A DNA stretch of 64,000 nt from a virus: positions 1 to 64,000 of IMG/VR virus record IMGVR_UViG_3300010396_000011; one strand, 5' to 3'. The translations under genes were made by a program, and so were the position numbers. This document shows positions 41,701-48,835 of the stretch, in pieces (the stretch's first letter is position 1; the number at the start of each line of letters is the position of its first letter). The notes below the pieces were generated by a model. The model ran no database searches and was not told where the DNA came from. It saw nothing but the letters and a program-made list of their open reading frames with translations.

Positions 41701-41790
41701 TTCTGTGCTGAAGAAAGTCTTTAAACCCCTAGCGCTATATAGAACGCCAAGGGAAGCCGCGCTATGCCCTGACGTTCTGAGACGAGCGTT

Positions 41791-42924
41791 TCACTTTACG
41801 CTGACGCTGACATTAGCTTGGCTGGCGGCCCCGCCAATTATGACGGACACTTGTTCAGGGCCAGCCGTCAGCCCGAGCGGGATTGTCGCATTGACCTGTA
41901 GGACTCCAGCAATGAGCCCCGGAGCTTCCCCCGCGTAGGTCACAGTGGAAGGCTTGCCGCCAATGGTAACGGCTACAGGTAAAACCGGCCGCGGAATGTC
42001 ACTCGCCGACCCGCATCCCTTCGCGCATGTTACGCCGCCGGACGTTCCAGCCGGGTATGTTTGCCCTTCGCCAGTGCCAAAAATCTGAATTACACTGCCG
42101 ACCGTCGCCGGATTAGCAGAGGAATTCACGGTTCCATCTTGGTTCAGCGCAGCAGCTTGCCCTACTCCGTTACTAGCAGTGAAGATAGACGGCACCGCCT
42201 GCGTGATCTGAACATTTGGCGAAGTCGTCGTATACCATCCCCCGACGTAGCCGACCTGAAGGTACGCGTTGGTCCATTTGGACACCTCATACGGCACAAC
42301 GGCGTTTACCTGCGTGTCGGTCGCATAAATCACGGTTCCGAAGTATTCAGCGAGCGCTCCATCGAAAAAGATCACTTCTGTGCTGGACGTCGCAGGCGGG
42401 AGTGTCCCCGGAGGTGGTCCGAGGTTCGTCCCGAATATCGAGATGATCTCTCCCGGTGATAGCGGACCAGCCGTGAAGCTGGCTGCGTTCACGATTGCCG
42501 TTACATGCGGTGGCGGAAGATTGGTTACAGGGGGCGCGAGGACCGTAATGGATACGGGGACCTTGAGTGCCGGCGCAAGTGGCGACACGACGCTAAGGTA
42601 TCCCGTATACGTTCCGAGTGGCGCATTCGGAAACGAAAACTTTGCGCATACCTGCAACGGGGCGTTCAAAGCGTTCGACACGGGGACTCCTAGTTGTGGC
42701 TGAAGCCAAGTTCCTTGCGGCGACACTGCGATATAGGTAATGGATGAGTTTAGCGCCGCAACGCTCTCGCCATCGGACGACGTTACGTTTACGCACTGGT
42801 AGGGTGGCGTGGCACCAGGCGACGTCATCATGCTAATCGACGAAGGCGAAGCCGTCAGAGCGGCCTGCGCGTCCAGCCGGAAACTGGCTATCGCCAGTAG
42901 CCCAACAGATATGATTCCCCTCAC
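41791..42924 (-). CDS. TIGR03437-family exported protein (host-type)
   Basis: A 377-residue minus-strand protein with a signal peptide (RGIISVGLLAIASFRLDA). Residues 20-130 form a BACON/Ig-like domain (SPSSISMMTSPGATPPYQCV). Residues about 140-377 have the TIGR03437 signature: IVNAASFTAGPLSPGEIISI, FGTNLGPP, INAVVPYEV-like strands, VIQIFGTGEG and GVLQVNATIPLGL. This domain is amplified in Solibacter-like Acidobacteriota, so the gene is most likely captured from the host. It is the first gene after the non-coding region, reading toward the candidate RNA. Function unknown; secreted or surface location expected. Confidence 0.85.
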   Translation of the reverse strand: MRGIISVGLLAIASFRLDAQAALTASPSSISMMTSPGATPPYQCVNVTSSDGESVAALNSSITYIAVSPQGTWLQPQLGVPVSNALNAPLQVCAKFSFPNAPLGTYTGYLSVVSPLAPALKVPVSITVLAPPVTNLPPPHVTAIVNAASFTAGPLSPGEIISIFGTNLGPPPGTLPPATSSTEVIFFDGALAEYFGTVIYATDTQVNAVVPYEVSKWTNAYLQVGYVGGWYTTTSPNVQITQAVPSIFTASNGVGQAAALNQDGTVNSSANPATVGSVIQIFGTGEGQTYPAGTSGGVTCAKGCGSASDIPRPVLPVAVTIGGKPSTVTYAGEAPGLIAGVLQVNATIPLGLTAGPEQVSVIIGGAASQANVSVSVK

Positions 42925-42927
42925 GCC

Positions 42928-43188
42928 TTACGCCTCCTTGGAATTATCCCGTCGTCGCACGATTCCCCGCTTCTCATCGAAGTAGTATTTTGCGCCGGAA
43001 TCTACCGCCCCGCGCTCAAGCCGCACACGCAGCCTGCCAAGCACCTTGCGCTCTTCTCCTTGCGCGAACAGAACGGTGTCCTGAACTCGAATCGCCTCTT
43101 CGTAATCGTCGTCAGTGATGACATCTTCAGGCAGTGGATCGCCGGTCATTGACAGCACGCGGGCGGGTGGCTTTCTTTCCGGATTCAT
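42928..43188 (-). CDS. Small protein after RHH regulator, minus strand
   Basis: An 86-residue protein. The N-terminal part is basic and Pro-rich; the remainder (LPEDVITDDDYEEAIRVQDT, GRLRVRLERGAVDSGAKYYF) is mixed. It overlaps the regulator gene by 62 bp. A start at ATG 43149 would cut the overlap to 23 bp and keep the conserved-looking part. It might be the partner of the RHH protein in a toxin-antitoxin-like pair. Confidence 0.5.
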   Translation of the reverse strand: MNPERKPPARVLSMTGDPLPEDVITDDDYEEAIRVQDTVLFAQGEERKVLGRLRVRLERGAVDSGAKYYFDEKRGIVRRRDNSKEA

Positions 43189-43438
43189 TGGGCGGCGGGA
43201 CCTCCTTATGCTCTTTCTTCCATCGTTCTATAGCGTTTAGAATGACGTGGTTCGTCGGCGATCCTTTATCTTTTAGGATCTCGATAAGCGCCGCCGCGTC
43301 GGGAACTTCTACCCACAGAGTGAGCGCTTCGGCGGCAGCTTCCTTATCCGCCATCCTGCGCTTGGGGGCCTCTTCGCGAAATCTCCAAGCCAGATCCTTG
43401 GGTAGCGTGAACGTCGTTTTAACGTTTTCTTCTGACAT
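43127..43438 (-). CDS. Ribbon-helix-helix-like regulator, minus strand
   Basis: A 103-residue protein. VKTTFTLPKDLAWRFREEAP is the strand-helix start of CopG/Arc-type DNA-binding proteins, followed by a helical region and a basic, Pro-rich tail. It is transcribed away from a second RHH gene at 43515, with an inverted-repeat operator in between. It is a likely partner in a lysogeny switch or antitoxin-like autoregulation. Minus transcription continues through 42928 and 41791. Confidence 0.6.
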   Translation of the reverse strand: MSEENVKTTFTLPKDLAWRFREEAPKRRMADKEAAAEALTLWVEVPDAAALIEILKDKGSPTNHVILNAIERWKKEHKEVPPPNESGKKATRPRAVNDRRSTA

Positions 43439-43457
43439 AAATTAATAAACTTTAATT

Positions 43458-43507
43458 CCGTAAAACCGTCGGTTCTTATTGACGGCTTTACGGCTTTACG
43501 GCATAAT
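43458..43507. promoter_or_regulatory. Divergent operator with promoter for rightward RHH gene
   Basis: CCGTAAAACCGTC (43458-43470) is an inverted copy of GACGGCTTTACGG (43481-43493), with one central mismatch. A further CTTTACGG follows in tandem (43494-43501). A rightward promoter TTGACG (43479-43484), 17-bp spacer, CATAAT (43502-43507) overlaps the repeat fully, so a bound regulator would block it. Transcription would begin near the GTG at 43515. Confidence 0.65.
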
Positions 43508-43514
43508 CGTGTAC

Positions 43515-43709
43515 GTGAAAGCCTTAAATACCAAAAAACAGAGAGTACCAGAACCAGACGCCGGAATAAAGCGGACCTCGGTGAATGTCTCTGCGGATCT
43601 CTGGGAAGATCTGAAGGTTTCCGCCATTCGGCGCAAGATGACGACCGGGGAAGCGGTCGAGCGCGCCATTCGACTGTGGATCAACACTGGCGAATCCGCG
43701 GCCGCGTAG
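43515..43709 (+). CDS. Ribbon-helix-helix regulator, probably leaderless mRNA
   Basis: A 64-residue protein. KRTSVNVSADLWEDLKVSAI followed by TTGEAVERAIRLWI is a full ribbon-helix-helix (CopG/MetJ type). A TTG at 43479 is part of the -35 box and cannot be the start. The -10 box ends at 43507, so the transcript starts at or next to GTG 43515 and has no room for a ribosome site (GTG 43509 is the only alternative). Leaderless repressor mRNA is known for lambda cI from PRM. First gene of the rightward early operon. Confidence 0.65.
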   Translation: MKALNTKKQRVPEPDAGIKRTSVNVSADLWEDLKVSAIRRKMTTGEAVERAIRLWINTGESAAA

Positions 43710-43759
43710 ACCCCTAGGCCCCATTCTCAACAACGATTTCGAACTCACTAGGAGGAAGT

Positions 43760-44038
43760 GTGCCCGCATTCAAAGTTACTTCGAACTCGCGCCCCGCGAA
43801 ATCCGCCAAAGGGACGATTCTGCAATTTCCGCAGATCGACGAACGCCTTGGAAAACCGCTGACGGCGCGTGAATCCGAAGCTGTTGCGCTGCTGCCTCTA
43901 CCAAACAAAAATATCGCGGCTGCGATGGGATGCGGCGTGAGAACCGCAAAGCAGCATCTGGCATCAGCGCGGGCCAAGTTCGGCGCGGCCAACAGATGCG
44001 AGTTGGCAATGATGACCGTGACTCGGCGGGCCGCGTAA
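43760..44038 (+). CDS. LuxR/GerE-type HTH protein
   Basis: A 92-residue protein from GTG 43760, with AGGAGG upstream. The C-terminal part (LTARESEAVALLPLPNKNIA, then GVRTAKQHLASARAKFGAAN) is a LuxR-type helix-turn-helix. There is no receiver or ligand domain, so it would bind DNA constitutively. Probably an early transcription regulator. Confidence 0.7.
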   Translation: MPAFKVTSNSRPAKSAKGTILQFPQIDERLGKPLTARESEAVALLPLPNKNIAAAMGCGVRTAKQHLASARAKFGAANRCELAMMTVTRRAA

Positions 44039-44051
44039 TCGGAGGGATTTT

Positions 44052-44210
44052 ATGGTCAAGCGAAAGACAAAAGAGACTGCGGCGGTATTCACGGCGTCTC
44101 AACTTGCCGTGGTGATCGAGCTAGTGCGCAAGCAACCACAGCGGGCCAGCACTCCGACCCCGCCGACTACGACGCGGCGGCTGGAAGTGATGAAGGCGAG
44201 GACGGCATGA
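44052..44210 (+). CDS. Small basic protein, unknown
   Basis: A 52-residue protein, with GGAGGG 7 bp before ATG 44052. Helical and basic (SQLAVVIELVRKQPQRAS), followed by a Thr/Pro segment. It overlaps the pentapeptide gene by 4 bp (ATGA). Not recognised. Confidence 0.5.
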   Translation: MVKRKTKETAAVFTASQLAVVIELVRKQPQRASTPTPPTTTRRLEVMKARTA

Positions 44211-44881
44211 TCGAAATTCTCAATCGCTACACACGCGCGGTGATCTACGCGAGTGCCAGCGCCGAAACGATAGCCCAAGCGGTAGTTGAAGCGGCGAGGG
44301 TCCGCGCGAACCTCAGCTACGCGGACCTCAGAGAAGCGAACCTCAGCGGCGCGGACCTCAGAGAAGCGAACCTCAGCGGCGCGTACCTCAGCCGCGCGTA
44401 CCTCAGCCGCGCGGACCTCAGAGACGCGGACCTCAGCGGCGCATACCTCAGAGACGCGGACCTCAGAGACGCGTACCTCAGCCGCGCGGACCTCAGAGAC
44501 GCGGACCTCAGCGGCGCGTACCTCAGCCGCGCGTACCTCAGCCGCGCGGACCTCAGAGACGCGGACCTCAGCGGCGCGTACCTCAGCCGCGCGAACCTCA
44601 GAGACGCGGACCTCAGCGGCGCGAAAACCGATGCCGCCACCAAGATGGACCGCTGGTCGCTTGTGATTGTCGGATCGCGCCATGTCATCACGGCAACAGA
44701 CCGTCTGGTTGCCATCGGTTGCCAGCGGCACTCACTGGACTGGTGGCTGGAGAACTACAAGACAGTAGGCTCCGAGAGCGGCTATAGCGCCGAAGAAATC
44801 GAAGAGTACGGCGGCCACCTGAAGCGGATCGAAGCCGCCGCGAACGCCCTGAAATCCGATCTCGTTGCGAGGACGGCATGA
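44207..44881 (+). CDS. Pentapeptide repeat protein
   Basis: A 224-residue protein. Residues about 34-139 are over 20 pentapeptide units of the A(D/N/Y)LRx or A(D/Y)LSx type (ADLREANLSGADLREANLSG), which should form a right-handed four-sided helix of about five turns. Residues 140-224 are a separate helical domain (DRWSLVIVGSRHVITATD, HLKRIEAAANALKSDLVA) common in phages. Proteins of this shape can mimic DNA (Qnr, MfpA), but no such target can be shown here. The DNA repeats are nearly identical, so the number of units is likely to vary. Confidence 0.85.
   Translation: MIEILNRYTRAVIYASASAETIAQAVVEAARVRANLSYADLREANLSGADLREANLSGAYLSRAYLSRADLRDADLSGAYLRDADLRDAYLSRADLRDADLSGAYLSRAYLSRADLRDADLSGAYLSRANLRDADLSGAKTDAATKMDRWSLVIVGSRHVITATDRLVAIGCQRHSLDWWLENYKTVGSESGYSAEEIEEYGGHLKRIEAAANALKSDLVARTA
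44311..44622 (+). repeat. 15-bp coding tandem repeats
   Basis: Near-identical units of GCGNACCTCAGMGRC type encode the pentapeptides. Because the units lack stops in every frame, all other frames are open as well; those are artefacts. The identity suggests recent expansion by slippage or recombination. Confidence 0.8.
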
Positions 44882-45051
44882 CCCCGAACACCGTTTTCTA
44901 CCGCCGCCCGGTCCACCAGCGGCCAGCAAAGCTGGACCCGGCGACGAATGACACCTGCTTCGGGCTGCTGCTCGGCTGCGCCATTGGCGCGGTGCTGTAC
45001 GTGGTTGTGATTGCCGTGATAGCGATCAGCCACGGGTGGAAAGGATTTTAG
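44878..45051 (+). CDS. Small membrane protein
   Basis: A 57-residue protein overlapping the pentapeptide gene by 4 bp (ATGA). The N-terminus is basic, followed by one membrane segment (GLLLGCAIGAVLYVVVIAVI) and a short tail. Could be an early inner-membrane protein. No family recognised. Confidence 0.6.
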   Translation: MTPNTVFYRRPVHQRPAKLDPATNDTCFGLLLGCAIGAVLYVVVIAVIAISHGWKGF

Positions 45052-45053
45052 AG

Positions 45054-45416
45054 ATGAGCGAGGCGATATGGACGCCGGGAACGTTTGACATTCCGCTGGG
45101 TGATCGTCCGCCGCGAGGCGCGCGCCACGAACTGTCGATGCTTAACGGCAGGCATACGACCGTCGATGCCCTGCATTGGAAATGCTTCGCCGTAACGCCG
45201 GTTCTCGATCCTATTGGCGGTAAGCCGACGGCGAGCTTCGACCTCACGCATAAGCCAACGGGATTTCGATTCAACCTTGTGCTGACTCAGGACAAGGCCA
45301 AGCAGCTTGCGGAGAGGGTCGCTGATTTGGACTGGAATTTCACAGACCCGGCTAACATGCCACATCGAACCAGGCTGTTGGCCAGCCGGATACGCCGGGA
45401 GTTTTTAGCGAAATGA
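45054..45416 (+). CDS. Hypothetical 120-residue protein
   Basis: ATG 45054 follows AAAGGA; a GTG 18 bp upstream is less likely. IWTPGTFDIPLGDRPPRGAR opens the protein, with a strand pair FDLTHKPTGFRFNLVLTQ and a helical end (TRLLASRIRREFLAK). Common style in phage early regions, function unknown. It overlaps the next gene by 4 bp. Confidence 0.55.
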   Translation: MSEAIWTPGTFDIPLGDRPPRGARHELSMLNGRHTTVDALHWKCFAVTPVLDPIGGKPTASFDLTHKPTGFRFNLVLTQDKAKQLAERVADLDWNFTDPANMPHRTRLLASRIRREFLAK

Positions 45417-45820
45417 GCCTGCCTTCCTCCAACTCCAATCCGGCGCGGTCTGTTGGGTCCGCGCCGGAATTTTTCGGCATGCTCGCTGCCAAGGAAGCGG
45501 AGATTCGCGGCCGCCGGCGAGAGATCAACGTGGAGAGAGTCGCAGACTCCCAGGAACAAGCGGCCATCCTCGCCCGCAATGAGAACGAAGCGCTATGCTG
45601 CGCCCGCGACCGCAATCTGCTGATCGAGGTTCGCGCGGCGATGGTGCGATTACAGCGCGGAGAATTCGGATTTTGCCTCTCCTGCGAGCGCCCTATCGGC
45701 GATAAGTGGCTTGTGGCGCTTCCATGGGCGAGTAAATGCGTACGCTGCGCTGATGCCCAGGAGCGCGTTGCGCGTGAGCAGTTAGAGCCCTGCGGAAGAT
45801 TGCTGGAGGAAACGATATGA
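45413..45820 (+). CDS. DksA/TraR-type zinc finger protein
   Basis: A 135-residue protein. A long N-terminal coiled-coil (residues 20-80) is followed by a four-Cys zinc finger: FCLSC (Cys88, Cys91) and CVRC (Cys109, Cys112). This is the DksA/TraR architecture, which binds the RNA polymerase secondary channel. It could redirect host transcription during infection. It overlaps both neighbours by 4 bp. Confidence 0.75.
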   Translation: MSLPSSNSNPARSVGSAPEFFGMLAAKEAEIRGRRREINVERVADSQEQAAILARNENEALCCARDRNLLIEVRAAMVRLQRGEFGFCLSCERPIGDKWLVALPWASKCVRCADAQERVAREQLEPCGRLLEETI

Positions 45821-45954
45821 GACGCATGGTCTACATGATTGACGGTGTATCAGTGCCAAAGAAAACGTGGGAAGCACGCCAGATTTGGGGTGAGTACGCC
45901 GGGGCGAAGTTCTCCGTGTACGAGCCTGCGCCGAAGCGGGAGTTCACGCGGTGA
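45817..45954 (+). CDS. Small protein, unknown
   Basis: A 45-residue protein with GGAGGAAA before ATG 45817. RMVYMIDGVSVPKKTWEARQ suggests a strand-helix. It overlaps the next gene by 4 bp (GTGA). Confidence 0.5.
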   Translation: MRRMVYMIDGVSVPKKTWEARQIWGEYAGAKFSVYEPAPKREFTR

Positions 45955-46079
45955 ACGGGTTTTGTAGATTCTGCCACCGCCTGACCGCCGACTGCATCTG
46001 CGACGTGCTTCGCGCGGCGGGATGTTCGGAGCGAGAGATCGCGGCGTATCTGCGAATAGTTTCGAGGGGAGAGAAATAG
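45951..46079 (+). CDS. Small Cys-rich protein
   Basis: A 42-residue protein from GTG 45951. CRFCHRLTADCIC contains CxxC and CxC pairs for zinc, followed by a helix (SEREIAAYLRIVSRGEK). Called on the GTGA junction and composition. Confidence 0.45.
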   Translation: MNGFCRFCHRLTADCICDVLRAAGCSEREIAAYLRIVSRGEK

Positions 46080-46080
46080 C

Positions 46081-46407
46081 ATGGCACAGATAAGCACGAA
46101 ATGGACACCGGGGCCGTGGATGGTCAGAGGCAGACTCGGTTTCGCGAGTTACATCGTTGCCGAAGACGGTACGGCGATAGCGTGCGGATACGAGCATGGC
46201 ACAGTGGCTGGAAATGCGAATGCCCAACTGATCGCCGCCGCGCCGGATCTCTACGATGCGCTGAAGGAAATCTGCGATGCGCTGATAGGTGCCCAGGCTG
46301 CGAATCCGGAAGCATCGGCGGAGTTCTTTGAAGAGATCGTTGAGATCGAGCCCGGCTACCGAACCAGAATGTGCGCCGCCCTCGCCCAAGCCCGAGGTGA
46401 GCAGTGA
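46081..46407 (+). CDS. Phage protein of the TPGPW / LIAAAPDL family
   Basis: A 108-residue protein with the widespread phage pattern: WTPGPWMVRG at the start, GNANAQLIAAAPDLYDALKE in the middle, then an acidic helix. The function of this family is unknown to me. It ends with a 4-bp overlap to the next gene. Confidence 0.7.
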   Translation: MAQISTKWTPGPWMVRGRLGFASYIVAEDGTAIACGYEHGTVAGNANAQLIAAAPDLYDALKEICDALIGAQAANPEASAEFFEEIVEIEPGYRTRMCAALAQARGEQ

Positions 46408-46559
46408 CCTCCCTCGAATCCGCAAGCGACCGCGACTTCACCGAACAGGCGAACCCGCAAGAGCCCGAACCGGACCTCGGCGACGTGTGCCTGCACTGTT
46501 GGGCCGTGGGAGATCAGCCATGCGAACCAGAATGTCCGACGAGAAGGGGGAGAGCGTGA
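46404..46559 (+). CDS. Small Cys-rich acidic protein
   Basis: A 51-residue protein from GTG 46404. The acidic, Pro-rich start is followed by VCLHCWAVGDQPCEPECP, a possible zinc knuckle. It overlaps both neighbours by 4 bp. Confidence 0.45.
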   Translation: MTSLESASDRDFTEQANPQEPEPDLGDVCLHCWAVGDQPCEPECPTRRGRA

Positions 46560-46695
46560 GCGAAGCCCGAAAGCGCCGCAAAGTCGAAGAGGCTGACATG
46601 AAAGATCACGTAATCGTCATCACCGTCTTCACTACGAATGACAAGCAGATTCGGCTTCCTGGGCTTTGCGAGTCCGACGCCTGGGATCTGGCCCA

Positions 46696-46703
46696 CAAGT
46701 TAA
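46696..46703 (+). repeat. Target-site duplication, left copy (CAAGTTAA)
   Basis: CAAGTTAA directly flanks the GGCTATTC end of the transposon and is repeated at 48770-48777. Eight bp is the usual duplication of ISL3 elements. Confidence 0.9.
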
Positions 46704-46725
46704 GGCTATTCGGATTTGAGTGTGC

Positions 46726-47991
46726 TCAATGACCACAACTAAACAATTCGACCAGATGTGGCAGGGACACACCGTAGTCATCGGTGCTTCGGAGCCAGCA
46801 CTCCACCAGTCCAGAGAACGCTTTGGGCTTCTCAACGTGCTTGGCTTGGCCGAAGAGAACCTTGGCTCTGATGGCTTCAAACGAGTAGCCACGGCCCATT
46901 CGGTTGGCGACCTTCGCCATGCCGTTCACGGCTTCAGTGTAGGCGTTCGTGACCTTGTAGTCGAAGTAGTTGAAGATTTCGGGACGCCAATTGTCCACGG
47001 CCCGGATGACCTCAAAGAAGGCATCGCAGGTCTTCTTATCGCCTTGAAGGTATTCCTTCCATGTGTCGTACAGGTCCATCGCTTCGGCTTTGGTCTTGCA
47101 GTCGTAGATCTGGAAGAAGTCTTCTTTGGCGTTGTATGCGTTGAACAGGATCGGGACCAAATCAGTCCACTCCTGCATTGCCCGGAACTCTTCGGGCGTG
47201 AGATCGTGGCGGCGTTTGAGAAGCAACTTACGGCCTCTCAGGAGCTTGCGCCGTCCTTTCAAATCCAGTCCTTCACGGAAGGTCTTACGGATCGTATCGA
47301 GTGCGTGGTTCGCCAGCTTCACCACATGGAACACGTCTACGATACAGATGGCATTGGGCAAAACGTCCAGCACGGCATCCCGGTACGGCTTCCACATGTC
47401 CATGGTGACGACCTGAATGCGTTCTTTCTCAGGCAAGCATTGGAGCCACTTCACGACGGTGGGCTTGTTCCTATCCACCAGAATGTCAACGACAGTGTTC
47501 TCAGCAACATTGGTCAACATGCAACGGGGTTTGCGGATCAGGAACAGTTCGTCGATCCCAAGCCAAACCGGAGTTTCCGGCATCCAGCCGTTGTTCAGGT
47601 TGCGAACGTGGTCAAAGAAGATGTTACGGACGGTCTTTTCGTCCCGGCCCACGTCGCCAGCAACTTGGGTGAAGGTGCGTTCCAGACTCAGGGTCTGGAT
47701 GTGGTGCAACAGGCGAGTGGTCATCTGCCGCTTGTCGTCCATGAAGTAGAGCGGCTGGAAGAACGTCTTCTGGCATTCCAAGCATTTGTACCGCTGGCGT
47801 CGGACTTGAATCATGGCACGCTTGCCATGGATCGGGGTGTCGATGAAGCACTGGATCTGAACGCCGTGCCGCTTCAGTTGCGGCCCTTCAATGCCACACC
47901 GGACACAAAACTCAACGGGCTTGGTGAACTCGGCAGTAATCACCATATCGTGCTCATCTTCCCTTCGATCCAGCACGTTGTAGCCTTCCAT
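46726..47991 (-). CDS. ISL3-family DDE transposase
   Basis: A 421-residue protein from ATG 47991 (EGYNVLDRREDEHDMVI); the frame is open further upstream but runs into the passenger gene. An N-terminal zinc-binding region has CVRCG and CLECQKTFFQP, then an HTH-like segment. The catalytic core shows WLGIDELFL, VVTMDMWKPYRDAV and a late NAYTEAVNG carrying the acidic residue. These are hallmarks of ISL3-family transposases, and the length is normal. The stop overlaps the left terminal repeat. The opposite strand is also open for 447 codons; that is a shadow. Confidence 0.9.
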   Translation of the reverse strand: MEGYNVLDRREDEHDMVITAEFTKPVEFCVRCGIEGPQLKRHGVQIQCFIDTPIHGKRAMIQVRRQRYKCLECQKTFFQPLYFMDDKRQMTTRLLHHIQTLSLERTFTQVAGDVGRDEKTVRNIFFDHVRNLNNGWMPETPVWLGIDELFLIRKPRCMLTNVAENTVVDILVDRNKPTVVKWLQCLPEKERIQVVTMDMWKPYRDAVLDVLPNAICIVDVFHVVKLANHALDTIRKTFREGLDLKGRRKLLRGRKLLLKRRHDLTPEEFRAMQEWTDLVPILFNAYNAKEDFFQIYDCKTKAEAMDLYDTWKEYLQGDKKTCDAFFEVIRAVDNWRPEIFNYFDYKVTNAYTEAVNGMAKVANRMGRGYSFEAIRAKVLFGQAKHVEKPKAFSGLVECWLRSTDDYGVSLPHLVELFSCGH

Positions 47992-48059
47992 TCCCAGAAT
48001 GTTTGGCAAGAGAACAGGATAACAAGATCGGATTCTTGTGTGCTCACCGGGAGTACCAG

Positions 48060-48725
48060 ATGAGTACCATGCGATTCGCTTACGCAGATCCGCCATACAT
48101 TGGACAGGCGAAGAAGCACTACTCGCATGATCCGGCGTGCGCCGAAGTAGACCACCGGGAACTGATTGATCGGCTCGTGGCCGAATACCCCGATGGGTGG
48201 GCGTTGTCTCTTAGTTCTCCATCGCTCAAGTACATCATTTCGCTTTGCCCGGACGATGTACGGGTGATGCCGTGGGTGAAGCCGTTCTGTTCCTTCAAGC
48301 CGGGGGTCGGAGTGGCATACGCATGGGAGCCAATCATCGTTCGTGGTGGTAGGCCACGGACACGCCAACAGGCCACCATTCGGGATTGGGTAGAGGCCAA
48401 CATCACGCTTCAGAAGGGTCTGTCCGGTGCAAAGCCCAAGCACGTCTGCTACTGGCTCTTCGATGTATTCAATGTACTGCCGGGGGATAGCCTTGATGAC
48501 TTGTTCCCCGGCACTGGCATTGTTGGACGTTGCTTCGCTGAGTACACGTCCAAGCCAACCATTACAGACAGTCCGCTCTTCCAGTTCGATGAACGAAGTG
48601 CGATGGCAGTAGAAGACTTGGAGCGTCAGGGATACCACTTTAATGAGATCCCTGTTGGTGACAAATTACTGCGGATTCCAGTGTGCCCTAACACAGTGAA
48701 ATCCGAAGAGAGAACGAATGAATGA
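48060..48725 (+). CDS. DNA adenine methyltransferase, transposon passenger
   Basis: A 221-residue protein from ATG 48060 (GGGAG upstream). FAYADPPYIGQAKKHY near the N-terminus is the DPPY catalytic motif. SLDDLFPGTGIVGRCF near residue 150 is the SAM-binding FxGxG motif. The order DPPY then FxGxG suits beta-class amino-methyltransferases. It lies between an internal copy of the transposon end and the right terminal repeat, so it moves with the element. It might protect the element or phage from restriction. Recognition sequence unknown. Confidence 0.75.
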   Translation: MSTMRFAYADPPYIGQAKKHYSHDPACAEVDHRELIDRLVAEYPDGWALSLSSPSLKYIISLCPDDVRVMPWVKPFCSFKPGVGVAYAWEPIIVRGGRPRTRQQATIRDWVEANITLQKGLSGAKPKHVCYWLFDVFNVLPGDSLDDLFPGTGIVGRCFAEYTSKPTITDSPLFQFDERSAMAVEDLERQGYHFNEIPVGDKLLRIPVCPNTVKSEERTNE

Positions 48726-48769
48726 ACAGCGAACAATATGCGAAGCAACACACAAGAATCCGAATACCC

Positions 48770-48777
48770 CAAGTTAA
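48770..48777 (+). repeat. Target-site duplication, right copy (CAAGTTAA)
   Basis: Identical to 46696-46703 and directly follows the CCGAATACCC end of the transposon. Confidence 0.9.
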
Positions 48778-48835
48778 ACGACTACTACCCGGAAGCGTTG
48801 ATTGAGGTGGCGCACAAGGGCATGAGGATCAGCGT

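Larger units (their letters stand above)
46704..48769. mobile_element. ISL3-like transposon with methyltransferase passenger (2066 bp)
   Basis: The left end is GGCTATTCGGATTTGAGTGT and the right end, read inward, is GGGTATTCGGATTCTTGTGT: inverted repeats of about 21 bp that match except at four positions. An exact 8-bp duplication flanks it. It holds an ISL3-like transposase on the minus strand and a DNA methyltransferase on the plus strand. A further copy of the end motif (TCGGATTCTTGTGTG) lies between the two genes at 48029-48043. The exact duplication and the restorable target gene point to a recent insertion. Confidence 0.85.

Noticed and set aside
44311-44622. Short repeats resembling a CRISPR array
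   Set aside because: Units are contiguous, in phase with codons and have no spacers.
44286-44731. Ser/Arg/Thr-rich and Glu/Val/Arg-rich repeat proteins in other frames of the pentapeptide region
   Set aside because: The 15-bp repeat lacks stops in all frames; only the pentapeptide frame gives a known fold with a natural start and C-terminal domain.
46720-48063. 447-codon plus-strand frame opposite the transposase
   Set aside because: It mirrors the transposase, which has clear family motifs. The plus frame has no recognisable domain and ends where the transposase begins, so it is a shadow.
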